A stretch of DNA of 64,000 nucleotides from Rhizobium sp. Pop5 (GTDB lineage: Bacteria > Pseudomonadota > Alphaproteobacteria > Rhizobiales > Rhizobiaceae): the NCBI RefSeq assembly GCF_024721175.1, contig NZ_CP099399.1, forward strand, positions 1,550,001 through 1,614,000, given 5' to 3'. Shown here one piece after another: positions 36,404 to 46,762 of this stretch (positions are counted from its first letter, which is position 1; the number at the start of each line of letters is the position of its first letter). A program made the position numbers and the translations under genes. The notes beneath the pieces were generated by a model, which had not been told where the DNA came from, did not search any database, and saw nothing but the letters and a program-made list of their open reading frames with translations.

Positions 36404-37342
36404 ATGGCCAATATCTCAGTTCCCTCGATGACAGCAGCTGCAAGGCCGGCAAGGCGAGCGGCAAACAGGAAAAGTTCGGTCGCCCATGATCGGTTGACGG
36501 TGCTCTTGCTCTTTCTGCCGCCGGCGCTGCTGCTGTTCACGCTCTTCGTCATCATGCCGATGGGCGAGGCGGCCTGGTACAGCCTGTACAAGTGGAATGG
36601 TTACGGCACGCCAACCGAGTTCATCGGCCTGCGCAATTTCCAGGTGCTGTTCCGCAATGCGGCCTTCACCCAGGCGCTCGTCAATAACGGCCTGATCATC
36701 GTCATCTCGATCTGCATCCAGGTGCCGCTCGCCATCTGGCTTGCCACCATGCTCGCCCACCGCATTCCAGGCGTGGTCGGCTACCGTCTGATCTTCTTCC
36801 TGCCCTACGTGCTGGCAGACGTCGCCGCAGGCCTGATCTGGCGTTTCGTCTACGACGGCGATTACGGTCTGTTTGCCGCCATTTCCAACTTCTTCGGCTT
36901 CGCCAATCCTTATGTGCTCGCCGACAAGGATGTGGCGATCTATGCCGTGCTCGGCGTCATCGTCTGGAAATATTTCGGCTTTCACATGATGCTGTTTATC
37001 GCCGGCCTGCAATCGGTCGACAAGAGCGTGCTGGAGGCGGCAGAGATCGACGGCGCCACCGGCTGGCAGAAATTTCGCTACGTCACGCTGCCGCTGCTCG
37101 GCTCGACCTTGCGTCTTTCGATCTTCTTTGCCGTCGTCGGCTCGCTGCAGCTCTTCGATATGATCATGCCGCTGACCGGTGGCGGGCCGTCCAACTCCAC
37201 CCAGACGATGGTTACCTTCCTCTTTACCTACGGTGTCATGCGCATGCAGGTGGGCTTGGGCAGCGCCGTCGGCGTGATGCTCTTCATCATCTGCGTGACG
37301 CTCGCCTTCGGTTACAAAAGGATATTCATGCGCCATGACTGA
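36404..37342 (+). CDS. ABC transporter permease, MalF type
   Basis: A 312-residue inner-membrane protein with six hydrophobic helices after a basic cytosolic N-terminus. The EAA loop that docks the ATPase is LEAAEIDGATGWQKFRYVTLP. It partners with the next permease, which it overlaps by 8 bases. Confidence 0.93.
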   Translation: MANISVPSMTAAARPARRAANRKSSVAHDRLTVLLLFLPPALLLFTLFVIMPMGEAAWYSLYKWNGYGTPTEFIGLRNFQVLFRNAAFTQALVNNGLIIVISICIQVPLAIWLATMLAHRIPGVVGYRLIFFLPYVLADVAAGLIWRFVYDGDYGLFAAISNFFGFANPYVLADKDVAIYAVLGVIVWKYFGFHMMLFIAGLQSVDKSVLEAAEIDGATGWQKFRYVTLPLLGSTLRLSIFFAVVGSLQLFDMIMPLTGGGPSNSTQTMVTFLFTYGVMRMQVGLGSAVGVMLFIICVTLAFGYKRIFMRHD

Positions 37343-38183
37343 TATGAGCTCTTCCATCCGCATGCGGGCCGCGACGCGTATCTATCTCTACGTGTCGCTG
37401 AGCCTGATTGCCGCCATCGTGCTTATCCCGCTGCTGACGACGGCGCTCGGCGGCTTCAAGACGCTGGGGGACCTGCGCACCAATCCGTTCGGCCTGCCGA
37501 CAGAGTGGCAATGGGCGAACTACACCGACATTCTTTTCGGTGAGCGCTATTGGCTGCAGATCGGCAATTCGCTCGTGATCGCCGCACTCACAGTCCTTTT
37601 GACGCTGATCGTATCGTCGATGGCGGCTTTCGCCTTTGCCCATGTGCGCTTCTTCGGCTCATCCTTCCTGCTGAATTACTTCCTGCTCGGCCTGATGTTT
37701 CCGGCGGCGACTGCGATCCTGCCGCTCTTCATCCGTATCCGCGATCTCGGCCTGCTGGATACCTATTGGGGCGTGGTGTTGCCGCAGGTGGCCTTCGGCC
37801 TCGGCATGAGCATCCTGCTGTTTCGAAACTATTTCCGCAACCTTCCGGAAGAATTGTTCCAGGCGGCCTTTGTCGATGGCTGCGGCTATCTCAGGTTCTT
37901 CTGGCACGTCTCGCTGCCGCTTTCGCGCCCGATCGTCGCCACGGTCAGCATCATCTCCTTCGTCGGCAGCTGGAACAGCTACATCCTGCCGCTGATCATG
38001 CTGAACTCGGAATCCAAATATCCCTGGCCGCTCGGCATCATGATCTATCGCGGCGAATACGGCACGGAGTGGCAGTTGGTGCTCGCCTTCATCACGCTCA
38101 CCATCCTTCCCACAATCATCGTCTTTTTCATCGCCCAGAGACACATCATCGCCGGACTGACCGCCGGCGCCGTGAAGTCCTGA
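37335..38183 (+). CDS. ABC transporter permease, MalG type
   Basis: A 282-residue inner-membrane protein with six helices, and the EAA loop FQAAFVDGCGYLRFFWHVSLP. Its size is normal for MalG-type permeases. It forms the heterodimeric channel with the preceding MalF-type protein. Confidence 0.93.
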   Translation: MTDMSSSIRMRAATRIYLYVSLSLIAAIVLIPLLTTALGGFKTLGDLRTNPFGLPTEWQWANYTDILFGERYWLQIGNSLVIAALTVLLTLIVSSMAAFAFAHVRFFGSSFLLNYFLLGLMFPAATAILPLFIRIRDLGLLDTYWGVVLPQVAFGLGMSILLFRNYFRNLPEELFQAAFVDGCGYLRFFWHVSLPLSRPIVATVSIISFVGSWNSYILPLIMLNSESKYPWPLGIMIYRGEYGTEWQLVLAFITLTILPTIIVFFIAQRHIIAGLTAGAVKS

Positions 38184-38206
38184 GCCGAAACATTGGAGGT
38201 GCGATC

Positions 38207-39280
38207 ATGGCATCCGTTGAACTGAACGATATCCGCAAGACCTATGGCGCCGTCGACGTCATCCACGGCATTTCGCTTGATATCGAGGATGGGGAATTCG
38301 TCGCACTCGTCGGCCCGTCCGGTTGCGGGAAATCGACGCTGCTGCGGATGATCGCCGGCCTTGAGGAAATCACCGATGGCGAGATCGCGATCGGCGGCAA
38401 GGTCGTCAACGGCATGACGCCGCGCGAACGCAACATCGCCATGGTCTTTCAGTCCTATGCGCTCTATCCGCATATGAACGTGGCTGAAAACATGGGCTTC
38501 AACCTGAAGCTTGCCGGTATTGCGAAACCTCAGATCGAGTCCCGCGTCGCCGAGGCCGCTCGCATGCTCGATCTCGCCCAACTCCTCGACCGCAAGCCTG
38601 CCCAGCTTTCCGGCGGCCAGCGCCAGCGTATCGCCATGGGCCGCGCCATCGTGCGCAACCCGGCCGTCTTCCTGTTCGACGAACCGCTCTCCAACCTCGA
38701 TGCCAAATTGCGTGTACAGATGCGCTCGGAGATCAAGACGCTGCACCAGAAGGTCAGAACGACCTCGATCTATGTCACTCACGATCAGATCGAGGCAATG
38801 ACGCTCGCCGATCGCGTCATCGTACTCAATCATGGCAGGGTGGAGCAGGCGGGTACGCCGCTCGAACTCTATAAGAAGCCGGCCAATCTCTTTGTCGCCG
38901 CCTTCATCGGGTCGCCGGCCATGAACATGCTCGAGGGCATGGTGCAAGGTGAAAACGGTCATCCCGCCGCCCGCCTCAGCGACGGCACGGCGATCCGCAT
39001 CGCGCCCGACCGCAAGGTCAAATCAGGCCAGGCCGTCACCATCGGTCTGCGTCCCGAACATCTCATTCCCGGCCTATCAGGCGATACGCCACTTGCCGGC
39101 CGGACGATGCTGGTGGAACCGACAGGCGCTCAGACACATGTCGTATTCGACCTCGCGGGGCAGCAGATTACCGCTGTTGTCGATGGCGAATACCCCGCCC
39201 GTTACGGCGCGGTGTTCGAGGCAAGTATCACGAGCGAGCAGGTGCATGTCTTCGACCGCGGGACCGGCGTGGCGCTATAG
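38207..39280 (+). CDS. ABC transporter ATP-binding protein, MalK/UgpC type
   Basis: A 357-residue ATPase. It has Walker A GPSGCGKST, signature LSGGQRQRIAMGRAI, Walker B VFLFDEPLSNLDAKLR and the switch histidine in THDQIEAMTL. A C-terminal TOBE regulatory domain (IGLRPEHL) is present. The frame is open far upstream into the permease gene; ATG 38207 follows TTGGAGGTG. It completes the CUT1 importer. Such ATPases can serve more than one transporter. Confidence 0.94.
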   Translation: MASVELNDIRKTYGAVDVIHGISLDIEDGEFVALVGPSGCGKSTLLRMIAGLEEITDGEIAIGGKVVNGMTPRERNIAMVFQSYALYPHMNVAENMGFNLKLAGIAKPQIESRVAEAARMLDLAQLLDRKPAQLSGGQRQRIAMGRAIVRNPAVFLFDEPLSNLDAKLRVQMRSEIKTLHQKVRTTSIYVTHDQIEAMTLADRVIVLNHGRVEQAGTPLELYKKPANLFVAAFIGSPAMNMLEGMVQGENGHPAARLSDGTAIRIAPDRKVKSGQAVTIGLRPEHLIPGLSGDTPLAGRTMLVEPTGAQTHVVFDLAGQQITAVVDGEYPARYGAVFEASITSEQVHVFDRGTGVAL

Positions 39281-39340
39281 GCGTAATCAAACCGCCGGTA
39301 GCCGAGGGCGCCGAGAAGCCGGCAAACTTCCCTTTCGTCA

Positions 39341-39403
39341 TGCTCGGGCTCGTCCCGAGCATCTGCTGCACCCGGTGCAGATCCTCGCGACAAGGTCGAG
39401 GAT
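39341..39403. repeat. triple-hairpin intergenic repeat
   Basis: Three adjacent palindromes: TGCTCGGG-N5-CCCGAGCA, CTGCACC-C-GGTGCAG, and ATCCTCG-N9-CGAGGAT. It lies in the gap between convergent genes. Similar elements recur in rhizobial genomes, and it may also stop transcription from both sides. Confidence 0.65.
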
Positions 39404-39526
39404 GATGCCGAGAAAAGCGCGAGATTCTCATTGATTCAAAGGGTTCAAGCGTTCTTCGCACATCTGAAGGGACGCGGGGGCGCGCTGCAATCCGTGGCGG
39501 CGCCCCCGCCTCTGATCTCCGACGTG

Positions 39527-40459
<933 letters not shown>

Positions 40460-40488
40460 CTATTCCTTAGGTGTTGAAAATCGATCGT

Positions 40489-41463
40489 TCAGGCGCTCTC
40501 GAGCACCTGCAGAAGTGCCGCGATATAGCCGTAGCAAAAGGCGAATGCGGTGGCAGAAGGGTCCTTGCCGCTGACGGTCGGCACATGGTCGGGCATCAGC
40601 ATGTATTTGAAGCCGACTTCCTTGTAGATCCTGGCCGAGCGGACCATGTCCATGTCGCCTTCGTCCGGGAAGGTTTCCATGAAGGAAAGCTTGCCGCCGC
40701 GAATATTGCGGAAGTGAACGTTGAAGATCTTGTCGCGTTGACCGAACCAGCGAATGACGTCGTCAATCTCTTCGCCGGGATTTTCCAGCATTTCGCCGAT
40801 CGAGCCCTGGCAGAAATTGAGGCCGTGATAAGGGTTTTCGCGCATCAGCACGAACTTCTTCAGGCCTTCGACCGTGCCGAGCACGCGCGTGACACCGCGA
40901 TAGCCGGGTGGAGTATAGGGATCGTGTGGATGGCAGGCGAGCCGGACGCGATTGCTCTCGGCGACAGGGACGACCCGCTCGAGGAAATAGTCAATCCGTT
41001 CCCAGTTTTCATCCTCAGAGAGAACGCCGGCAAGACCGGGTGCCGCCTGCTGGTCGGTCTTCTCCCAGCGGAAGCTGGCATTCATCGATCCGCCGCGGCC
41101 GGGTTCGTCAGGCGTGCGGGGAATGCCGATCAGGTTGAGGTTATATTTCACGGCGGGGATGCCGGCCTTCGCAACATTCTCGATCATCTTGCAGACGGCG
41201 TCGATCTGCCGGTCGCGTTCGGGGCCGGCAAGCAGGATGTCGGGATAGGAGGCCTTCTCGATCGGCTGCGAGGGCAGGGGTAGCTGGACCATGTCGAGGA
41301 TCAGGCCGAAGCTCTCGACTTTGTCGCGATGGCGCTCGATATCGTCGAGCGTCCAACTGCTCGGCTTTCCCGGCGGGTCGGCGCTGATGTGCTTCACGCC
41401 CAGTTGCGCAAAGATGCGATAATCGTCGTCATCCCGCGCCGCGACCTGTGTTCCCAGATACAT
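40489..41463 (-). CDS. uxuA: mannonate dehydratase family protein (UxuA-like)
   Basis: A 324-residue TIM-barrel enzyme related to D-mannonate dehydratase, which makes 2-keto-3-deoxygluconate from glucuronate-derived mannonate. Visible landmarks are AVKYNLNLIGIPRTP, RLACHPHDP (metal ligands) and FNVHFRNIRGG. It is somewhat shorter than E. coli UxuA (394 residues), so it belongs to a shorter branch, and a different acid-sugar substrate is possible. ATG 41463 is chosen over an upstream in-frame start because MYLGTQVAAR fits the barrel start. An ATGTCATATGACAT operator lies 25 bases upstream. Confidence 0.83.
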   Translation of the reverse strand: MYLGTQVAARDDDDYRIFAQLGVKHISADPPGKPSSWTLDDIERHRDKVESFGLILDMVQLPLPSQPIEKASYPDILLAGPERDRQIDAVCKMIENVAKAGIPAVKYNLNLIGIPRTPDEPGRGGSMNASFRWEKTDQQAAPGLAGVLSEDENWERIDYFLERVVPVAESNRVRLACHPHDPYTPPGYRGVTRVLGTVEGLKKFVLMRENPYHGLNFCQGSIGEMLENPGEEIDDVIRWFGQRDKIFNVHFRNIRGGKLSFMETFPDEGDMDMVRSARIYKEVGFKYMLMPDHVPTVSGKDPSATAFAFCYGYIAALLQVLESA

Positions 41464-41487
41464 TCCAGTCCCTCTCAAAATTCAGCG

Positions 41488-41509
41488 ATGTCATATGACA
41501 TAATATGAA
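41488..41509. promoter_or_regulatory. candidate GntR operator in front of uxuA-kdgD
   Basis: A perfect 14-base palindrome ATGTCATATGACAT at 41488-41501 runs into TAATATGA. The 11-mer GACATAATATG occurs here and again at 42330-42340 in front of the transporter operon. Confidence 0.65.
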
Positions 41510-41528
41510 TTTTGTAGAGTGTCGAGCC

Positions 41529-42245
41529 CTATTGCTGCTCGGCGAGCATGCGATAGCGACGCTGGCTTGCCATCATATGAGCGCGCATGGCCTGGCGAGC
41601 GCGTTCCGGATCCTGGTCCGCGATGGCAGACAGGATTTCCACGTGTTCGGCATAAACCTTTTGAAGATAGTCACGGTCATTGGCTTCCGGAAGTGTCGGA
41701 AACTGGCCTCGCGGGATGGCTCTCGGGCCGAAATGGCGCAGAACATCGACGTAGAACCGGTTGTTCGTAGCTGCCGCAATCGCCATGTGGAAGGCGTAAT
41801 CAGCCTCCACGGTCTGCTGTCCCGATTCGATGAGTTGCGCCATTCTGCGGTTGGCCTCACGGATAGCCGCTTCCTGCTCGGCCGTGCGGCGATAGGCGGC
41901 GATGGCCGCCGCTTCGCCCTCGGCTGCCATGCGAAACTCCAGCAATTCCAGGGTTTCCGGAATGCTCTTGATTTCCACCGGCGTCAGCGACAGGACCGAA
42001 TGGGCCTTCGGATCGGCGACGAAAACGCCTTTGCCTTGGATCGGCTTGACGAAGCCCGCCGCTCTCAGATCGGCAATGGCTTCGCGCACCACCGTGCGGC
42101 TGACCCCGAATGTCGCTTCGAGCTGCGGCTCGGTCGGCAGCTGATCGCCGACGCGCAGCTTTCCCGTTTCAATTTGCGCCCGCAACTGATCGATAACCTG
42201 CTGCGCCAGTCTTTGCCGACCCCGGCTGAGTGTTGTCATTTCCAT
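41529..42245 (-). CDS. GntR-family regulator, FadR/FCD subfamily
   Basis: A 238-residue regulator. The N-terminal winged helix (LPTEPQLEATFGVSRTVVREAIADL) is the classic GntR signature. The C-terminal ~150 residues form the all-helical FCD ligand domain with metal-binding histidines (FHMAIAAATNN and EHVEILSAI). It sits between the uronate enzymes and the divergent importer, with matching palindromes on both sides, so it most likely represses both arms until a sugar acid binds. Starts at codon 1 or 3 are both possible. Confidence 0.9.
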   Translation of the reverse strand: MEMTTLSRGRQRLAQQVIDQLRAQIETGKLRVGDQLPTEPQLEATFGVSRTVVREAIADLRAAGFVKPIQGKGVFVADPKAHSVLSLTPVEIKSIPETLELLEFRMAAEGEAAAIAAYRRTAEQEAAIREANRRMAQLIESGQQTVEADYAFHMAIAAATNNRFYVDVLRHFGPRAIPRGQFPTLPEANDRDYLQKVYAEHVEILSAIADQDPERARQAMRAHMMASQRRYRMLAEQQ

Positions 42246-42310
42246 TCCCCAATCCGCCTACCTCAAGTCGTCCGCTCGGGCCTTGCAAATCGTATCGGAC
42301 TTCGCTAAAT

Positions 42311-42342
42311 CATAATATGACATACGGACGACATAATATGTC
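42311..42342. promoter_or_regulatory. candidate GntR operator in front of the importer operon
   Basis: CATAATATGACAT at 42311-42323, then GACATAATATGTC at 42330-42342. The second is a near-perfect 13-base palindrome. It is placed between the divergent GntR gene and the binding-protein gene. Confidence 0.6.
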
Positions 42343-42371
42343 TCTTAATAGTAGTCCAGGGAGGAGCTACA

Positions 42372-43967
42372 ATGAAGCATTTTTCTAAAGGCTTGTTCGT
42401 CGGCGCCGTCATCGGCACACTGACGATCGCCGCGCCGCAGTTGCAGGCCGCCACGCCGAAAGATCAGTTGGTGATCGGAACTTCGCTGGCGCAGGTCCTG
42501 TCCCTCGATCCACATCAGGCGACCGAGGGGAAAGCGGTCGAGATCATGTCGAACCTCTACGACCGGCTGGTCAACAGCACACCTGATGGCAAAATCGTGC
42601 CGCAGTTGGCTGAAAGCTGGAAGGTCGACGACAAGGGCATTACTTTTACGCTGCGCCAGGCCAATTTCGCCTCCGGCAATCCGGTGACATCAAAGGATGT
42701 CGTCTATTCGCTGGGGCGACTCCTGAAGCTCGACCAAGCCGCTGCCGCCAACCTCAAGCGCATCGGGTACGACAAGACCAATGTCGACAAGCTTGTGGCG
42801 GCGATCGACGACAAGACGGTGCGCATCGATTTCTCCGGCCAAGTGACGGCCGAAATGCTGCTCTACCGGCTCACGACCTCGACCACCAGCGTGATCGACA
42901 GTGTCGAAGTGCAGAAGCATGTCGCCGACAATGACTGGGGAAATGCCTGGATGCGCACGCATTCGGCCGGCTCCGGTCCCTTCACCCTCAACCGCTGGTC
43001 GCCGAACGAACTGGTCATTCTCGACGCCAACAAGGATTATGTGGCCGGCGCTCCGAAGATGAAGCGCGTCATCGTCCGGCATGTTCCGGAGAGCCAGGTC
43101 GAGCGGCTGATGCTCGAACGCGGCGATATCGATATCGCCAGCGCGCTGACCGCATCCGATCTTGCGACCTTCAAGGACAAGCAGGGCTTTACGATCCAGC
43201 GCATTCCCACAGGCGGCTTCTACGTGCTGTCGATGAATGCCGGCAACCAGTACCTCTCCAACCCGAAGGTTCGCGAGGCAATTGCCTACGGTATCGACTA
43301 CAAGGGCATCGAGAAGACGATCATGGGACCTTACGGGCGGGCGAGAAACGTTCCCGTTCCGGAGAATTTCGAATATTCGATCGCCAATCCCGATTGGCAT
43401 CTCGACGTCGAAAAGTCCAAGCAGCTGTTGGCCGAGGCAGGGTTCAAGGACGGCTTCTCGCTGTCGCTGAAGACCATCGCCCAGACGCCGCGCATCGATC
43501 TTGCCACGGCGATCCAGGCATCACTCGCCCAGGTCGGCATCAAGATCGATATTCAGCAGGGTAATGGCTCGGAAATCATCGCCGCCCACCGCGCCCGCGA
43601 TTTCGATCTGCTGATCCCGCAGACCAGCGCCTATATGCCGAATGTCCTCGGCTCGATGGAGCAGTTCTCCTCCAATCCGGACAACTCGAAGGAAGCCAAC
43701 AATGCCGGCAACTTCGTCTGGCGCTCGGCCTGGGACATTCCCGAACTCACGGCCCTGACGGCAAAGGCATCGATGGAGCCGGACCCGAAGAAGCGCGGCG
43801 AGCTCTACGTCGAAATGCAGAAGATGTTCGTTGAGCAGAAGCCGGCGGTGCTTCCGATGTTCGAGCGTTTCGAGCCGATCGTCCTGTCAAGCAAGGTTGA
43901 GGGATATGTGGGACATCCGACACAGCTGACGCGCCTCGAGGACGTCACGAAGTCTGAAACCCAGTAA
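42372..43967 (+). CDS. ABC transporter substrate-binding protein, family 5 (Opp/Dpp type)
   Basis: A 531-residue periplasmic protein with a signal peptide of ~26 residues ending LQAA. It has the family 5 pattern: SLDPHQATEGKAVEIMSNLYDRLV near the N-terminus, then PQLAESWKV and ITFTLRQANFASGNPVTSKDV. The family binds peptides but also oligosaccharides and sugar acids. The adjacent uronate enzymes suggest an oligo-uronate or aldaric acid here, which is inference. Confidence 0.92.
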   Translation: MKHFSKGLFVGAVIGTLTIAAPQLQAATPKDQLVIGTSLAQVLSLDPHQATEGKAVEIMSNLYDRLVNSTPDGKIVPQLAESWKVDDKGITFTLRQANFASGNPVTSKDVVYSLGRLLKLDQAAAANLKRIGYDKTNVDKLVAAIDDKTVRIDFSGQVTAEMLLYRLTTSTTSVIDSVEVQKHVADNDWGNAWMRTHSAGSGPFTLNRWSPNELVILDANKDYVAGAPKMKRVIVRHVPESQVERLMLERGDIDIASALTASDLATFKDKQGFTIQRIPTGGFYVLSMNAGNQYLSNPKVREAIAYGIDYKGIEKTIMGPYGRARNVPVPENFEYSIANPDWHLDVEKSKQLLAEAGFKDGFSLSLKTIAQTPRIDLATAIQASLAQVGIKIDIQQGNGSEIIAAHRARDFDLLIPQTSAYMPNVLGSMEQFSSNPDNSKEANNAGNFVWRSAWDIPELTALTAKASMEPDPKKRGELYVEMQKMFVEQKPAVLPMFERFEPIVLSSKVEGYVGHPTQLTRLEDVTKSETQ

Positions 43968-43987
43968 TACTCCCGAGGCAGCCGATC

Positions 43988-45016
43988 ATGAAGGAACTCT
44001 CTGTAGCCGAATTTGGCCGACGTCTGGCGCATTTGCTCGTCAGCCTGTTCATCCTCTTGTGTGTGACCTTCGTGATCGGCCGCGTCCTGCCCACGGATCC
44101 CGTCGGCGCGATCGTCGGCGAGCTTGCCGATCCGGCCGCCTATACGGCGATGCGGGCGCGCCTCGGCCTCGATCTTCCGATCTACCACCAGTTCTATCTT
44201 TACATCGTTGGGCTTGCTCACGGTGATTTCGGAACGGCCGCCCTGACCGGCAACCCGGTGTCTACCGACCTCGCCCAGGCCTTTCCGGCGACGTTCGAAC
44301 TTGCAACGCTGGCAGTGATCATCTCGACATTCGTCGGTGTTCCGCTGGGGCTTGCTGCAGCCCTTTTTCGCGACAGCCTGATCGACAAGTTTGCCCGAAT
44401 CATCGCCCTTGTCGGGCATTCGGTGCCGGTCTTCTGGTTCGGCATCGTCGGGCTCGTCATCTTCTATGCGGGCCTGAACTGGGTCGGCGGGCCGGGCAGG
44501 GTCGACGTGTTCTACGAAGGTCTCGTCACGCCGCAGACCGGGCTGTTGCTGATCGACAGCCTGCTGCAGGGCGAGACCGAAATCTTCTGGAATGCGCTCG
44601 GCCACATCATCCTGCCTGCCTTCATCCTGGCCTACGCCGCCATGGCCTATATCACCCGCATGACCCGCAGCTTCACGCTGGAGCAGCTGAGCCAGGACTA
44701 CGTGATTGCCGCCCGCGCCAAGGGTGTCAGCCCGACCGGCACGATTTTGCGCCACGTCCTGCCGAACATCGCGGTTCAGCTGATCACCATCCTTGCCATT
44801 TCCTATGGCGGGCTTCTCGAAGGCGCTGTCGTCACCGAGATCGTCTTTTCTTGGCCGGGCATCGGCCAGTATATGACCAACGCGCTGATGATCGGCGATA
44901 TGAACGCCATTGTCGCAGCCACCATCATCGTGGGATTCATCTTCATGTTCCTCAACTTCCTGGCGGACGTCGCCTACGCAGTCCTTGATCCGCGCATGAG
45001 GGAGGCAGCCCGATGA
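43988..45016 (+). CDS. ABC transporter permease, DppB type
   Basis: A 342-residue membrane protein with the expected long periplasmic loop after the first helix, six helices and the EAA-type loop DYVIAARAKGVSPTGTILRHVLPN. It begins 20 bases after the binding protein. Its stop overlaps the next permease by 4 bases. Confidence 0.93.
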   Translation: MKELSVAEFGRRLAHLLVSLFILLCVTFVIGRVLPTDPVGAIVGELADPAAYTAMRARLGLDLPIYHQFYLYIVGLAHGDFGTAALTGNPVSTDLAQAFPATFELATLAVIISTFVGVPLGLAAALFRDSLIDKFARIIALVGHSVPVFWFGIVGLVIFYAGLNWVGGPGRVDVFYEGLVTPQTGLLLIDSLLQGETEIFWNALGHIILPAFILAYAAMAYITRMTRSFTLEQLSQDYVIAARAKGVSPTGTILRHVLPNIAVQLITILAISYGGLLEGAVVTEIVFSWPGIGQYMTNALMIGDMNAIVAATIIVGFIFMFLNFLADVAYAVLDPRMREAAR

Positions 45017-45915
45017 GTGATGCCATCCACAGTGAAATCCGCATCCGACCGCCAAGCGTACCGAGCCGCGTCGCTACCTCTTTTGCGCGAGCCGGCCGGA
45101 AACTGGCCGACGAGCCGCTCGGTCTTGCCGGCTTCGCCGTCCTCGGCATCCTCTGCGTGGTCGCGATCTTCGCGTCGCTTCTGGCGCCCTACGATCCGAC
45201 CATTCAGGCGCTTGGTGATGCCCTGCAGCCTCCGAGCCTCGCTCATCCGGCGGGCACCGACGAATTCGGCCGGGATATCCTCAGCCGCCTCATATTCGGC
45301 ACGCGCATCACCATCCAGACCGTGCTTGCGGTCTCCCTGATCGTCGGACCGATCGGGCTCCTGATCGGCGTCGTCGCCGGTTTTTTCGGCGGCAATACCG
45401 ACGCCTTGCTGATGCGCGCCACCGATATCGTTCTTTCCTTCCCGTCGCTGATCCTGGCGCTCGCCTTTGCCGCCGCCCTCGGCGCGGGGCTCGGAACAGC
45501 CATCATCGCCATCTCGCTCACAGCATGGCCGCCGATTGCAAGACTTGCCCGCGCCGAGGCGCTTGTCGTGCGAAATGCGGATTACGTGGTTGCCGCCCGT
45601 CTTTACGGGGCGTCACCGATACGCATTCTTCTTCTCTATATCGCGCCGATGTGTATTCCGTCGGTCATCGTTCGCCTGACGCTCAACATGGCGGGCATCA
45701 TCCTGACGGCAGCCTCGCTCGGCTTTCTCGGGCTCGGCGCCCAGCCGCCGGCACCGGAATGGGGCGCGATGATCTCCAACGGCCGCAAGTTCATGCTCGA
45801 TTATTGGTGGGTCGCCGTCATGCCGGGTATCGCAATCCTGCTGACGAGCCTTGCCTTCAACATCGCCGGAGATGCTCTGCGCGACATTCTGGATCCCCGC
45901 CATGCAAGGTCATGA
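45013..45915 (+). CDS. ABC transporter permease, DppC type
   Basis: A 300-residue membrane protein. Features are the GTDEFGRDILSRLIFGTRI motif, characteristic of DppC/OppC, and the EAA-type loop DYVVAARLYGASPIRILLLYIAP. It pairs with the DppB-type permease. Confidence 0.93.
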   Translation: MSDAIHSEIRIRPPSVPSRVATSFARAGRKLADEPLGLAGFAVLGILCVVAIFASLLAPYDPTIQALGDALQPPSLAHPAGTDEFGRDILSRLIFGTRITIQTVLAVSLIVGPIGLLIGVVAGFFGGNTDALLMRATDIVLSFPSLILALAFAAALGAGLGTAIIAISLTAWPPIARLARAEALVVRNADYVVAARLYGASPIRILLLYIAPMCIPSVIVRLTLNMAGIILTAASLGFLGLGAQPPAPEWGAMISNGRKFMLDYWWVAVMPGIAILLTSLAFNIAGDALRDILDPRHARS

Positions 45916-45916
45916 C

Positions 45917-46762
45917 ATGCAAGACCGTGATCTCCGGCCTGTGCTTTCAGTCAAGGACTTGAGCGTCCGTTTCGGGCGAGGGGCGGTTCCCGCCGTCTCC
46001 AACGTCAGTTTCGACGTCGGGCGCGAACGTGTCGGCATCGTCGGCGAATCGGGTTCCGGTAAGTCCACGACCGGCCGCGCCGTCATGCGCCTTCTGCCGC
46101 CGGCCGCCGTGGTTTCTGCCGAGTGCCTGGATCTGACAGGCAGTTCGCTTCTCTCGAAGACAGAGCGTCAGATGGGCGCACTTCGCGGCAAGGACATCGC
46201 GCTGATCATGCAGGATCCGCGCTATTCCCTGAACCCGGTGCTCTCGATCGGCAAGCAGATCGCGGAAGCCGCGCGCCTTCACCTCGGCCTTCGCGGCGCT
46301 CAGGCGCAGGAAGCTGTCCGGGCCATGCTGGAGCGCGTGCGCATCAGCGATCCGGAGCGGGTCACGGCGCTTTATCCTCACCAGATTTCAGGCGGCATGG
46401 GCCAGCGTGTGATGATCGCGATGATGCTGCTGGCGCGGCCGAAGCTTGTCATCGCCGACGAGCCGACCTCCGCGCTCGATGTCAGCGTCCGAAAGGACGT
46501 GCTCCTGCTGCTCGATGAGTTGGTGCGTGAGCACAATTCGGGCCTGCTCCTGATCAGCCACGACATTCGCATGGTCGCGGCATTCTGCGAGCGCATCATT
46601 GTGATGTATGCCGGTCGGATCGTCGAAACCCTGACCAGTCTTGAAGAGGCCCGCCATCCCTATACCCGCGGGCTGATATCAGCGCTGCCCGATCCGAAGA
46701 ATCCGGTTCGCCGGCTTGCGGTTCTAGACAGGACGAAACTCGATCTGGAGACGGCGCAATGA
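45917..46762 (+). CDS. ABC transporter ATP-binding protein, DppD type
   Basis: A 281-residue ATPase with Walker A GESGSGKST, Walker B LVIADEPTSALDVS and the switch His in ISHDIRM. The signature is ISGGMGQRV instead of LSGGQ, a variation also seen in other OppD/DppD proteins. ATG 45902 would overlap the permease by 14 bases; ATG 45917, one base after the previous stop and behind AAGG, is preferred. The C-terminal oligopeptide-transporter extension, which often carries a 4Fe-4S cysteine cluster, is short here and has no cysteines. Confidence 0.9.
   Translation: MQDRDLRPVLSVKDLSVRFGRGAVPAVSNVSFDVGRERVGIVGESGSGKSTTGRAVMRLLPPAAVVSAECLDLTGSSLLSKTERQMGALRGKDIALIMQDPRYSLNPVLSIGKQIAEAARLHLGLRGAQAQEAVRAMLERVRISDPERVTALYPHQISGGMGQRVMIAMMLLARPKLVIADEPTSALDVSVRKDVLLLLDELVREHNSGLLLISHDIRMVAAFCERIIVMYAGRIVETLTSLEEARHPYTRGLISALPDPKNPVRRLAVLDRTKLDLETAQ

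Noticed and set aside
43805..45055. A 416-codon open frame antisense to the DppB-type permease
   Set aside because: Charge-rich sequence opposite hydrophobic helices, typical of antisense shadows of membrane genes.
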